Assembly: GCA_902729315.2 (NCBI GenBank)
Contig: LR746269.1
Location: 8,840,231-8,904,230 of the forward strand
Reading direction: 5' to 3'
Length of the DNA stretch: 64,000 nt
Source of the DNA: Spirodela intermedia
Taxonomy: Eukaryota; Streptophyta; Magnoliopsida; Alismatales; Araceae
Shown here: piece by piece, positions 33,585-45,100 of the stretch
How the letters are laid out: each line of letters begins with the position of its first letter
Position numbering within the stretch: position 1 is the stretch's first letter
The notes under the pieces: generated by a model
What the model was told of the DNA's origin: nothing
The model's database searches: none
Seen by the model: only the letters and a program-made list of their open reading frames with translations
Made by a program: the position numbers and the translations under genes

Positions 33585-36500
33585 ATGAGGAGGTTTTCCA
33601 CCGTAAGTGGTTCTTCTTCTTCTTCTTCTTCTTCTTCTTCTTCTTCGATCCCTGCTTCTGTGGGCATCTCTTCTTCTTCGAGTGAACAATGCCTGCATTG
33701 ATCTGAGATCGAGAGAGAGAGAGAGAGAGAGCTTGCGGCAGGATCTGGGTCCAATGCTGATTTCCTCTTATTTTTCCTGTGATCATCCTATGAATCTTCT
33801 TGTGCTACAATTCATGTACACTCGTTCTTGTTGATCAAGAATGTTCTTTGAAAAGTTTTTAGTTTCTCTGCCAACGATTTCGTTCAACGAGATTTTCGTA
33901 CTGTTCTTCCAGTTCATTGCATTTTTTTCCCGACTGGCTCGAGATACCCTTGAAAGGGGCTTTTATCTCCTGGGCTCTGATCATCTCGGCATTTTTTATT
34001 CAAATGCCGTTGGGATTTTAATTGATTCGAGTTTGGACTTGGACTGCTGTTCTTCAGCTCCTGAGTGCTCTTCTCATTGCTGCCGCCATCCACGAAGCTC
34101 GGTGGGCCGCCGCAAGCTGCCGGCGAGCAAAGTCAGACCCCGTCCGTCCGCACAGTGTCTCCATCACTGAATTTGGGGCAGTGGGCGATGGGGTGACGCT
34201 CAACACCAAGGCATTTCAGAATGCGATCTTTTATCTCCACTCCTTCGCCGACAAGGGTGGGGCCCAGCTGTTCGTCCCTGCAGGGAAGTGGTTGACCGGG
34301 AGCTTCAGCCTCATCAGTCATCTCACCCTGTCTTTGGACAAGGATGCTGTCATTCTCGGGTCAACGGTGAGCTCCCTGGGTTTGATCCTCTCCCATCTCT
34401 TTGTTTTGACCAGAGAATTTTGTTGAAAAATTATGGGGAATAGTTGATCGAATTGAATTCCTCGTTATTCAACGATATATAAGCCTCGTTCATGCATGAA
34501 ATCAAATTCAGGATCCAAGCGACTGGCCGATCGTTGACCCCCTGCCATCATATGGCCAGGGGAAGGATCTGCCACGTGGAAGGCACCAGAGCCTCATCTT
34601 TGGGTCCCACCTTACCGATGTTGTGATAACGGGTGAGTTGGGGAGGGGAAGAGAATCCATCGGGGGCGAGTGTTTTGACCGATCTCCATGCAGTAATTGG
34701 ATGGTCTGATCGTTCCAGGTGGCAATGGGACAGTTGACGGGCAGGGCGGCGTTTGGTGGGAATGGGCCAGGAATCATATCCTGAACTTCACCCGCCCGCA
34801 CCTCGTTGAGCTGATGCACTCGACCGGGGTCGTCATCTCAGATTTGACTTTCAAGAACTCCCCATTTTGGGCAATCCATCCGGTGTACTGCAGGTCTGTT
34901 GCTTCAGTTGTTCAGTTCGGATGACTTTCTCTCATTAAAACTGACGATCGGTTGACTTGTGTCTCGCTTGGTGAACAGCCAAGTCCTCATCCAGAACATC
35001 ACGATCCTCGCGGCCCCTGATTCACCAAATACCGATGGTATCGATCCAGGTAAGAAAACATGGTTTTTTTTTTGCTTCCCCTCTTTTTTCCTTGCAGCTC
35101 CTAATGGCACGTTGACTTTTCTTTCCCGGGGTTACCATTTTCTCTCTCAAGGACGATAAAAACGAGAAAAAATGTTCATGAGAGTCAAGCTCTCCCTGTC
35201 TTTTCTGAAACTTTGGAATGCAGAGCTGATTCCTCGGTATTATTTCACTAAGGAATGCTCATGATCCAATCGAGGAAAAGTACTCTGCATTGTCGATTGA
35301 AGTGGTGAAAGGAATGAGAATATCAGCAACAGGGTCCACAGAACAGGCTATTTCCCTAATTTAGCAAAATTATATCAGCTATTTCCCTCATGAATCCAGA
35401 CATGGGGGCCAAAAATAAAAAAAGAAAAAAGAAAAAAGAAACCCATTCATCACCTAGCAGGTTACTAATTCCTCGACATGAGAGGACCTGCTTCCTCTTG
35501 TAGAAAGCTATGAAGAAGTTAAAGCCGCAAGTGACCAGAATCATCTTCCCTGTCTGTGTTTTTCTCATGGCCGTGATGGGTTGACTTTTATCAGGCGTTG
35601 ATTTCTGGCCGATTCAAGGGTTTCTAGATGGTATTTAGGGGTCGATCTAGTGTTCTGAGGAGATCGAGGCCAGCTATTTCTTTCGATTTTTTTATAATAA
35701 AAATCCTAGGCTCCTCCCCTCCTAGCAACCAAGCGATCGATTTGGTGTTGGATTCAATCCTAGTTCCCTCCTCTGTAAGTATCTTTCTCAAGACTGGTTC
35801 TTCTCGTTGAAAAAAAAAAAAAAAAAAACTATTTTTGGCCACGGAATTTTACGTTCCGAGCAATTTTGAGATTGATGGTGGGGTATCTTGCCCCTGCAAT
35901 CCCAGCTTCCTGATGATCTTCACAGCAAGATCATGCCACCCAGACAAGGAAAGGAAAACAGTGGGTGCCCTCATGCCGTTGTCGATCAATATGTCACTCA
36001 TATCTGACCACGGCCTCCTCAAATTCTTCCAGACTCATCCTGCAACGTGTGCATCAAGGACTGCTATATCAGCACCGGCGACGACCTGATCGTGGTCAAG
36101 AGCGGGTGGGACGACCATGGCGGCGCCGCCACTGCCCGGCCAAGCTTCAACATCACCATCACCCAGATCACCGGCTCAGGTGGCGGAGGGATCACCCTCG
36201 GGAGTGAGACGTCGAGTGGCGGCATCTCCGACATCCGGGCAGATGGCCTCCGCCTGTCCAACTCCAAGAGCGGCATCGCCATCAGGGCCGCCGCCACTGG
36301 AGGCGGATACATCCGTAACATCCTCATCTCCGGTGTGACAATGACCAATGTGGAGACAGCCTTTGTGATCACCGGCGGTGGCGGCGGTGGTGGGCTGGCG
36401 GAGCTCCCCTTGGTGAAGAGCATCACCATAAGGGACGTGGTTGGAGAGAACATCAAGCAGGCGGGGATTGTGGAGGGAATTGAAGGTGGGAGCTTGAGGG

Positions 36501-36736
36501 ATATCTGCTTCTCCAACATTGCGCTCAACAACGTGAAGTCGGAGCCGCCATGGAGATGCTCATACAGCGAGGGCTACTCTGACAGGGTCTCGCCGGAGCC
36601 TTGCCCGCCGCTCAGGAACCCAATCCCCATCAACTCCTCCGTCTGCTACTGGCTCGATCGCCGGAGAAGAGCCCAGCCATTGAACGGGAGCCACCTCATC
36701 AGTGCTCTTGTGGAGTTTGCCCCCTTCGCAGGCTGA
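33585..36736 (+). CDS. GH28 polygalacturonase-like protein with altered active-site motifs
   Basis: Exons 33585-33602, 34058-34366, 34512-34632, 34719-34893, 34979-35049 and 36033-36736 join in phase to 465 aa. Exon 1 is only six codons (MRRFST) and ends at a GTAAGT donor. The joined N-terminus is a signal peptide (LLSALLIAAAI...), so secretion to the cell wall is expected. 'SITEFGAVGDGVTLNTKAFQNAI' and 'GNGTVDGQGGVWWEW' are GH28 beta-helix signatures. Of the four catalytic motifs, SPNTDG and GDD are intact. The usual GHG/SHG position before LGSE is Gly-Gly-Gly (GGGGITLGSE), and the RIK position reads 'GIAIRAA'. The family hydrolyses homogalacturonan; here activity is doubtful. An in-frame stop at 34019-34021 rules out a start inside intron 1. 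Confidence 0.9.
33611..33646. repeat. (TTC)12 microsatellite at the 5' end of intron 1 of the GH28 gene
   Basis: Twelve TTC units start eight bases after the GT of the intron 1 donor. A pyrimidine-rich tract this close to the donor is unusual and could affect splicing of the 18-nt first exon. Confidence 0.9.
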
Positions 36737-37080
36737 GTTAGAGAGAGTGAGAGAGAGAGAGGGAGAGGGAGAAAATCATGAGGAGATGGGATCCACCGGC
36801 GGCGGCCTATAGATATGTCGCCGCCGAGAAAGATCGATCCATGCCCAATTTTTTCTTTCTTGCACAGTTTTTACCTCTGACGGTAGAGCTTGCTGATGTA
36901 ATAAATCGAGATCAGATGTAAACGAATATTGTTGTGGCATTCATAATCCGTGGCATTCATAATACCTGTGTTTATAGTTAATGATCGATCACTGACCACA
37001 TAGAATCTGAGGACCCAGATGATCACCAGATGGGGTAATTCGCCTGAAAATGCCCGCACTGGATCAGGTAGAACATCGCC

Positions 37081-37329
37081 TCATTTGGGTTTGTCGAAGG
37101 CGGCGATGTTCTGCGGCTCACATTCGGGGCTGAACAGCCGGACCAGCAGCGCCGATGTCGAGCTCATGGAGACAGCGCCGCATGTTGCCCACCTCAGACT
37201 CCTCGGAACAGTTATCCTCGGGCCTTCATTTCCCAATAAATAAATGAGGTCATTATGGATGATGTTAAGTAGATGGTCCTCAGAACAGCCCCCCGCATGA
37301 AAGAATCAATAAAATTTGCCATCTGGTGC

Positions 37330-37367
<38 letters not shown>

Positions 37368-38207
37368 ATGGTCACACCAGCTGGGGCAAGAATAGTTACG
37401 CAAGCACCGATGAAGCCAGCCCTCAGAAACCATACTAAAGTTCTCCTGAAGAGAGGCAACAACACGCTAGTAGTAGACCACACATCTCATGAAGAGAGGC
37501 ACCCAGCTGCAAGGCACTCATAGCTTCTAAAATCTGGGTAAAGGAAGGAGATTTCTTTGATTTCCCTGCTGCACCGACCCACAAATTTGCTGGAAAGATG
37601 CAGCTGATTCTAAACCTGCGTATTTGAGACTTTATTAATTTCCCTCCCCCCCCTCATCTCATGCAGAAGCAGCTGTCTGTAAATCTGGATAATATAGAGA
37701 TTTCATAGACTTTCCCATATTTCCTGGAGAGAAAAAGCTGCTTCCCTTCCAAAAATCTGGGTGATTGGGAGCTTATTAATTCTCCTGATGCCGAAATATT
37801 GCGGAACAGCCAGAAGATCAAACAAGTACCTGAGAATTCAAACAAGTACCCTCCCTCAACCACCAGACAACAGCCAGAAGATCAAAGATGACAGATTATG
37901 ACGATGCCTGAGAATTCACCCTCCAAAATCACAAGGACGATCCTGGATGCGTTTGCGAGCATGGCAACACGACTGATCCCTAGGTAGCCCTGGAAACACG
38001 ACCCTAGTATCCCTAGGTAGCCCTGGCTCGGATTGTGAGGAGAGGGAGGGGGGCGTTACCGTAGTGGAGGCGGCAGAGGACCCAGAAGCCGAGGGCGCCG
38101 CCGACGGAGAAGATGCCGGCCGTGTGCCGCATCAGCCTCGAGCAGGGCTTCGCGTCGGACCTCATCAGCTCCCCGTCCGACATCCCCAACGCCCTCCGCA
38201 GAGCCAT
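37081..38207 (-). CDS. Small conserved plant membrane protein, function unknown (96 aa)
   Basis: Exons 38207-38060 and 37223-37081 join in phase to 96 aa. There are two hydrophobic segments, about residues 29-47 (TAGIFSVGGALGFWVLCRL) and 61-80 (WATCGAVSMSSTSALLVRLF). They are separated by 'HYGPRITVPRSLR', and the protein ends in 'SPECEPQNIAAFDKPK'. The N-terminus (MALRRALGMSDGELMRSDAKPC) is hydrophilic. I recognise the overall sequence as a conserved plant protein but know of no assigned function. The 836-bp intron contains a (GA)n tract at about 37333-37366 and imperfect repeats near 37525-37900 ('aaaatctgggt', 'cagccagaagatcaaa'). Confidence 0.8.
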
Positions 38208-38624
38208 TGCTGCTGATCCCCCTGGAGGGTCCCCACCGCGGGACGGAAGGAGCGTAGATTCTCGCCGCGCTGGAGAAAAGACGCCGACTTGCGGCTGCAG
38301 TGAGCGGGAACACGACCTGAGTTTGCCCACGGGAACACAATCCGACAGAATGAATCTATCCATATACACCGTCAAATGGAAGCCCACCCATCCCCTCTTG
38401 CTCTCTCTCTCTCTCTCTCTCTCTCTTAAGAGATGGGCCGTTCTCCGACATCAAGCTTTGGAAAGATGCTTAGCGACGCCAACTACCCTCAGCCCCCTTC
38501 GTCTTCCAAGCCCATTCTGGAGGGGCTGATGCTCGGCGTATCTAACCTGCCCCGACTCAGGCTTGAGGGCTCGAATCACGCCGTTTATTATCAAAATGTC
38601 AAGTTATTAGTCATCAAATCAAAC

Positions 38625-38673
38625 AAGCTCCTCTCGTCATGAAACGTAGCAATTAGTGTGCGCCGCCATATCT

Positions 38674-38711
<38 letters not shown>

Positions 38712-38990
38712 GTTTGTAACTGGGATTCCTTTGTCTGATTATTTTCGGTCAACGCATCCTCGAATTTACAAGAATATGAGAGCAGCTGGTGGAAACTGAC
38801 ACCAGAATCATCATCAATCAAGCTCCCCCGTCATGAGCCATAGCAATTACTGAGCGCCTTTTCCACAGAAAGAGAGAAAATAAAGAAATATCTGACCCTC
38901 TCGTCGCCAATAGAACTGGGAATTTCTTTCTTCAGATGATGTTCGGTCAACGGATCGTGGCATTTACAAGAAGAAGAGAATCTGGGAAGC
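38625..38990. repeat. Two-copy diverged tandem duplication of about 195 bp
   Basis: Copy 1 (about 38625-38795) and copy 2 (about 38818-38990) share 'caagctcc..cgtcatga', 'tagcaatta.tg.gcgcc', a GA-rich stretch, 'aactgggaat', 'ttcggtcaacg.atc' and 'atttacaag'. The duplication lies between the start of the 96-aa gene and the 3' end of the SMARCAL1 homologue. Confidence 0.8.
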
Positions 38991-39071
38991 ATTGGCATGA
39001 GCCCGCCCGCCAAAAATTACTGAAGCCCCAAGAGAGAGGTCCCCCCTCTTTACAGAATGGGGAAGAGCTCC

Positions 39072-39097
39072 TTTTTTTTTTTTTTTTTTTTTTTTTT
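39072..39097. repeat. T26 homopolymer just past the SMARCAL1 stop codon
   Basis: 26 consecutive T on the plus strand, so A26 in the SMARCAL1 transcript sense, starting 12 bases after the stop codon at 39110-39112. Confidence 0.95.
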
Positions 39098-39109
39098 ACT
39101 AGACGATCG

Positions 39110-42100
39110 CTAATTCCTGGGCATCTTGGAGCTGGGGGGTGGCTCCCCGGCGGCGCCATGGCAGCGCTTCAAGAAGGTGTCCAGGGTTGACTGCTTAACG
39201 GGGCTGCCGCCCTCTGTTTTACGAGAGGCATCCAAGGTGTTCTCGTGGCCGTCGAGCACCTGCGGGGACGGAGGTGGAGAGGATAACAAGAGCATCATCA
39301 TAAATCAACTGTCAAGAAAACAGGAAGAAAATAGTAAAATCCAGGGCATCTTTTCTTCTGTTGGGCATCCTTTTCCTCGCTACAGGAACCAATCCAAACA
39401 AATGGCATGCTTACCTATACAGGAAACTATAGAGATAGTAGATATAGATCAGGGGAATGAATACATACTTTCGGAGATAATCAGCAGCAACCATATGGAG
39501 AAAAATGCCACGTCGATATTGGTTGTGCAGTCGACAACCCCAGGATGAAGAAACAACCCAAATTAATGAGATGGAAGCAACCCCAGGATGAACATAGGGA
39601 TGTATGTATGTTGACATTGGTTGTGCAGTCGTCATCCCTCATCAGGGATATGTGGTGGGGGGGGGTCTTGACGTGTGAACCAGTCAACCCTCAGCCGACA
39701 GATGGTACAAAAATACCTGAAGAAAAACTCCACCCAGAATGTAGGATCCCACCCTCAATGATGACACTCTGGTTGGCACTGACAACGACTGACAACCATG
39801 AGAGGAGGGAGGCTTAGCAACACAAACCGCACAGTGATGAAAAAGGCAATCAATCATGGCCGTGGATGACGGTGGTGCCGCCACGAATCCCTTTCTACCA
39901 GGAAAATGGAAGAGAAGCTTGAAGCCTTGCTAAGCTGACGATGGAGAAAGAAGCAGAGAGACTGCTGCTGGTGTGAAGCAAGTGAGCCTACAGCCTCTCG
40001 ATGAAATTATATCTGATGGATAGAGGATGAGCGGGAAGAGGTAGGTGGCATAAAGCAGGACGAGAACCCAGATGATGTGACTGATGTACGTGGCCTAAGT
40101 TTGGTAGGGTTTATCAATACAAAGCTCTGAGTTGATAAACTATTTAGGGCAGATCGCTACGATCATGCGTTCTAAGGACTGAAAAGTGGAAGAGTTTTCC
40201 TCTCAGCGCTCTGATAAAAGGGAGAGATAAATAGGATTCAGAAATCACCTGCCCAAGATCCTCCAACTTCCCCTGAACAACATCCCTGGTAATAGAAAAT
40301 AGAAATCAGGGCTGCGAAAGCTCAACACAATCCACATGAACAATTAAACGAAGCGCCTTACCACATGATGTCATCGACTGTTTCATTGGACAAGAGGTAG
40401 TATACATTAACTGAGTGTACCTGATAACAATTTTGGAAAATTCATTATTGAGCAATGCAGAGTGACAGTGGACTGTGATGCCACCACCAATGACAGGGTC
40501 ACAGAGCGTCCATCACACTCGGAGACCGCAATCACCACGGAAGCCTCAGTCAATCAGAGCATATTATTCTCAAAGTAAAGTATACACAATTCAGTTCATT
40601 CATCATCGAGGAGAACCCCATCAAACATGGCAAGCACGAGGTAACTGGGTTTCCATGAGCGATCATATACGTAAGGTTTTGAATGATAGTCTGCGTTATC
40701 TAACGCCATTGGCTGAGATGTAGGCTTCTAACTCTAAATTCTCTCACAACTGATTGATGAGATAGAGGGAATCGGGATTTCTAGACCAGAAATCGGAGAG
40801 AGACAGGAGCATGATGTGGGAATCAGCAAACAATATCCGACAGATTAAAAAAGGGTTGGTTCTCTTTCGAAAATCGCTTTCATAAACTACCTTTTTACCT
40901 CATGAGGTCAAAAAGAAACGGAGACATTGCATATTCAAAGCATCACGCTTCCAGTTAAGTAAAGCCAATCGCCGGTGTACCAGGTCCATGCCCCAAAGAT
41001 CATATATATGCACATATCTGTAAATAAATATGAGAGTGAAAAATCTTGGAGTTCACGACATTTACCTGTCCAATCCTGTAAGCACGGTCTTCTGCCTGGA
41101 TTATATCACCCGGAGTCCAGGACAGCTCAGAAAAGATGACTGTGCTTGCAGCCGTCAAAGTCAACCCGAACCCAGCAGCTTTAATGGAAAGCTGCACAAA
41201 AACGGTAGCATGCTCCTTGGTTTAGGACGAAAGAAGTGAATAATAGAAAACCCCCGCACAATATGATGCGTAATGCCAAGGCAAGTGTCTTAAGGTCCAG
41301 AGAGGACGCTGAAACCAAATACGCATTGATCCACAAGCACTGCAACTGTTGTTTGGCAAGGAATATATTTGTACTTATCGATGTAATTCTTCCCGCATCA
41401 TGGACAAGAGGAGCTGCTTATTTAGAAATAATATCAGGTGACCAGGTGGATCACACTGACGCCAACTAGAAAATCACGAGATTGAACCAACCTCCAGTCC
41501 GGGTACTAAAGCTCTCCGATAGATCCTCGGAATAAATGTCATTCAGAGCTAAGAGTCTAAAGACTAATAACCATATTACTGTGTTGAAAAAACAAAAGGA
41601 TTATCAGTTTTGAGGTGGAGGCATCATACAACAGCAGCCTTGATATCATCCTTCTCCTGAAACTGTGAGACTAGCTCTTGCCTAGTTGACGAAGGTGTGC
41701 TGCCATCAATGCGTATACATCCCACTTTCTTTTTCTGGATGCATTAGGAAACTAAACATTAAAATGGAGAAACATAAGGGAAACATGGGAAAGATTATTA
41801 ACTTACAAGAAGAAATTTGTGTATTGCATCAAGCATTGGATGATGATATGCAAATATCAAGAATTTACAGTCTGCCTGCAAAAGCGTTGAACAAATATCC
41901 AATGAATCTCCATACATAAAAAGATATCACATTCATCATATTAAACTAAACAGCATATGGGCCTTTTGCCAGGTTTTGGATAAAGTATAGTCATATCCAA
42001 ACAACAAACAACCAGCTAATCAGCAAACCAAGCACAAAAATCTCAGTGCAGATTTAAATAATATCGTCCTTCTCGGCGATGGAGTGTACTGGATCACGGG

Positions 42101-45100
42101 CAGTATATTTACCTTGTTGGTGACATGAAAAAAGTAAGTAGAACATGTTTTCGAAGAACGTATCATATTCTGGTCTATTCCAACAGCAGCAAATGGAAAG
42201 TTTATTATAGTTTAACTTCAATTTGACTCAATTTTTTCATTCAATAAAGGAAAAAAATGAAACAACAAAACCAAATTTGGAAAGCAAATAAATAACCTAA
42301 AAGTACTTTACCTCAATGACAGTGCTCAAGTAGTCAATGACTGCCGGGATCTTGGCTTCAGCTGAATCGTTATATATCTGCAGTTGAACAAAAAAATAAA
42401 ATGTCATAAAATGATTTTAATTTCAGGTCAAGATAATGAAAATGAAGATCCATCGCTTCCAAGTAGTATCATCATTTCCATCGCAAGGGAAAATATTACA
42501 TCAAGAAGCATGTAATGCATAAACATGTAGCTGTTAGGAGGTTAAGAAAGATGGCAAGGAATGCGTATAATATGGTATACGGATTTATGATGGAGAACCT
42601 CAAACCTCGGCTTATGTAAACAATAACAAATGCGGTAGCAATCTGACGATGACAACTACCAAAAGGATGGTCACCGAAACATTTATCATGTTTTTTGGGC
42701 ATTTATATCTTACTTCTTCTCCAAATCCATATTTTTGTTGAACTTTTGATTCTGTCTTAATATTCATTCCCTATAATAGGTAGCATTAAGAGATGCGTGT
42801 TGAACCAAGGGAGGTTGGTAAATTGGTTTCCTTCAATGTTGCACTTCACTCGCTATATCTAGCTGGCACGAAAATGAGAGGAATAAAGAAAGATATTGGA
42901 AAGTAGCATCTGCTTATACTTCATGTAGAATCGTGATACTGTGGCAATTCACATTAACTGCGATACAATAAAAAATTAGAGACGAGAAGGGGAAAAGATC
43001 GAATTCATTTGTTAGTTTACCTGAAAAACACAGATGAAGTTGGTAGGAATACCTTATTGATAGTGTTCCTTTGTGAGATTTTCAGTGATTCAGTCACTTC
43101 TGGAGAGTCAGACTCCTTGATATTTCTTTTAATTATTTCCAACTGCAGAATAAGAAGTATCCTCTTAAAAGTCACACGATAAATACTGAATTCAGGAAGT
43201 TCGAAAGAGTAAGCTATATCCCCTTGATATGCGCTCAAGGATAACACCTTACCTACCAGGAACGTTTACTAAAATTTTGAAGTAAAAAGGTAGAAGACCA
43301 AAGGAAGAGGATTTTCCCTGATTTTAATATTCTTCGACCATGATGGAAATGTGCTCTTAAAAGTCTAAATATAGAGCACATAATACATGTATGATGCGCC
43401 CAAGATATGATGAAATTGAAGTACTCTTAAAATTTTGTTTAGCAGAATCATTATTCATCCTCAAAAATTCACTTTCCATAATGAAAGAACGATTTGAAAA
43501 AAAGAGAACAAGGGAGTCCCAAAGCGTGTAAGACCACAGCAGAATTCAAAGGTACAGACTATTACTTCCAGAGATATAATAATGCTCAGAGGAATTTTGG
43601 ATGCCCTAGACAAACCATTTGAGTAACATATTTGACCTACCTCACAGAACAGTGCACGAACCCGTTTCAGATCTTTTTCTTCTAATTCCAGAAAGACCTA
43701 GGCAAAGTGGAAAAAGGTAGTCACTTTGATGCAAATTCAACACACCCATATGATGATACAATCAGGATAAGTAAATCGAGCGATGCGAATGTTAAAGGTG
43801 TACATTAGGTGTTAGAAAGTTCTTAGGGTGCAGAATGCATTCAGATTGCTCTATGAGAACATAATAATTTTCAACGGAGAGGTACATCACTGACTTACAG
43901 TAAGCCTGCTTCAAGTGGAAAGCCAGGTGAAAGATTTGAAAATAGGATCAAAATGTAGCTTGAAACATTTGATAGATCTTCTGGCATGTTCGTCAGCACA
44001 CTTTTCTTATTTAAGACAACGAAGAAAGATAAACAAATATTACATCACATTTAATGCATTGCAGTCAAAGTCCTTGGCAAAGTACCAACCGTTGCCAATG
44101 AACATTTCAAAGCCTTAAACGTAACGAAAACTCTCTATCTGTTTCTCCAAAAATGTGAGGAGAAAACGGAAAACAGTCCATGAAATCAGGCAGAAACACA
44201 GAAAGAGAGCAGCCATGAGAGGTCCCCTTCACTTCCCATGCCATAACTGAGGGTGGTGACCCTGATAAATGGACGCACAGACAAAATTGAAGCACGAAAC
44301 TGGTGTATCAACCAGTTGATTTTTACATATCTAAAGTTGCAAAATTCAAATCAGGCAATTCACAAAAGAGAAGGACAAACTAATCTTCTATAACAAGGTC
44401 ATTTCTAGGGAAACCAACGAAATGTGTTGCATAAAAGAATTGTGGCACGATGATCCATCCATCAATTATGGCAATGAGGCACAATATGTAACTAGAATAA
44501 AAAAAACCCTGACACTATATAAAACAGGAAGTGCAAGAAAACAGTCAAAAGGAATTTGTAGAAATTATATAGGGGTGTCAATGAACAAAAATTAACATTC
44601 AAGAACGAAATAATAGATAATACAAAACATCATGCCTTATGTTGGCGTTTTGAAGTACAATAGTAAGAATTACTTGATGTAAATAGTAAGCATTACTTGC
44701 TGCCTACGCTTTGAAGGAAGTTCAGTGAGCACATCTTTCTTGAGCCTGCGAATCATCACAGTTGATTTCATTAAATTGTGCAGTTCCTCGTGGTTGCATG
44801 CTCCTTGATACATGCCAAACAAACTCTGGAATTATTTGTTTACAAAGCCAAGTTACAATTAACCAGGATAGAAGATACGACAGCATGGAAAGTACAACAA
44901 TAAGAGGAATGATCTACTTACACCCTGACAGTACCGATTTCCATATTCATGGACATTCTTGTACACATCTGGATACAATGCTTGTAGCTGCAAATCAGAT
45001 TGTATCAGGGGAAAAGAGGATGCAATGCTTTACTGGTAGGCAAAGATAAACATTCAGGGAGGCACCTGCTTGAAGAGTTCGATTGGTCGAGATAAAGCAG

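Noticed and set aside
34022-34057. Start of the GH28 protein at 34022
   Set aside because: The frame opens there with TTG right after a TAA, and a six-codon ATG exon with a perfect donor at 33585-33602 joins in phase at 34058.
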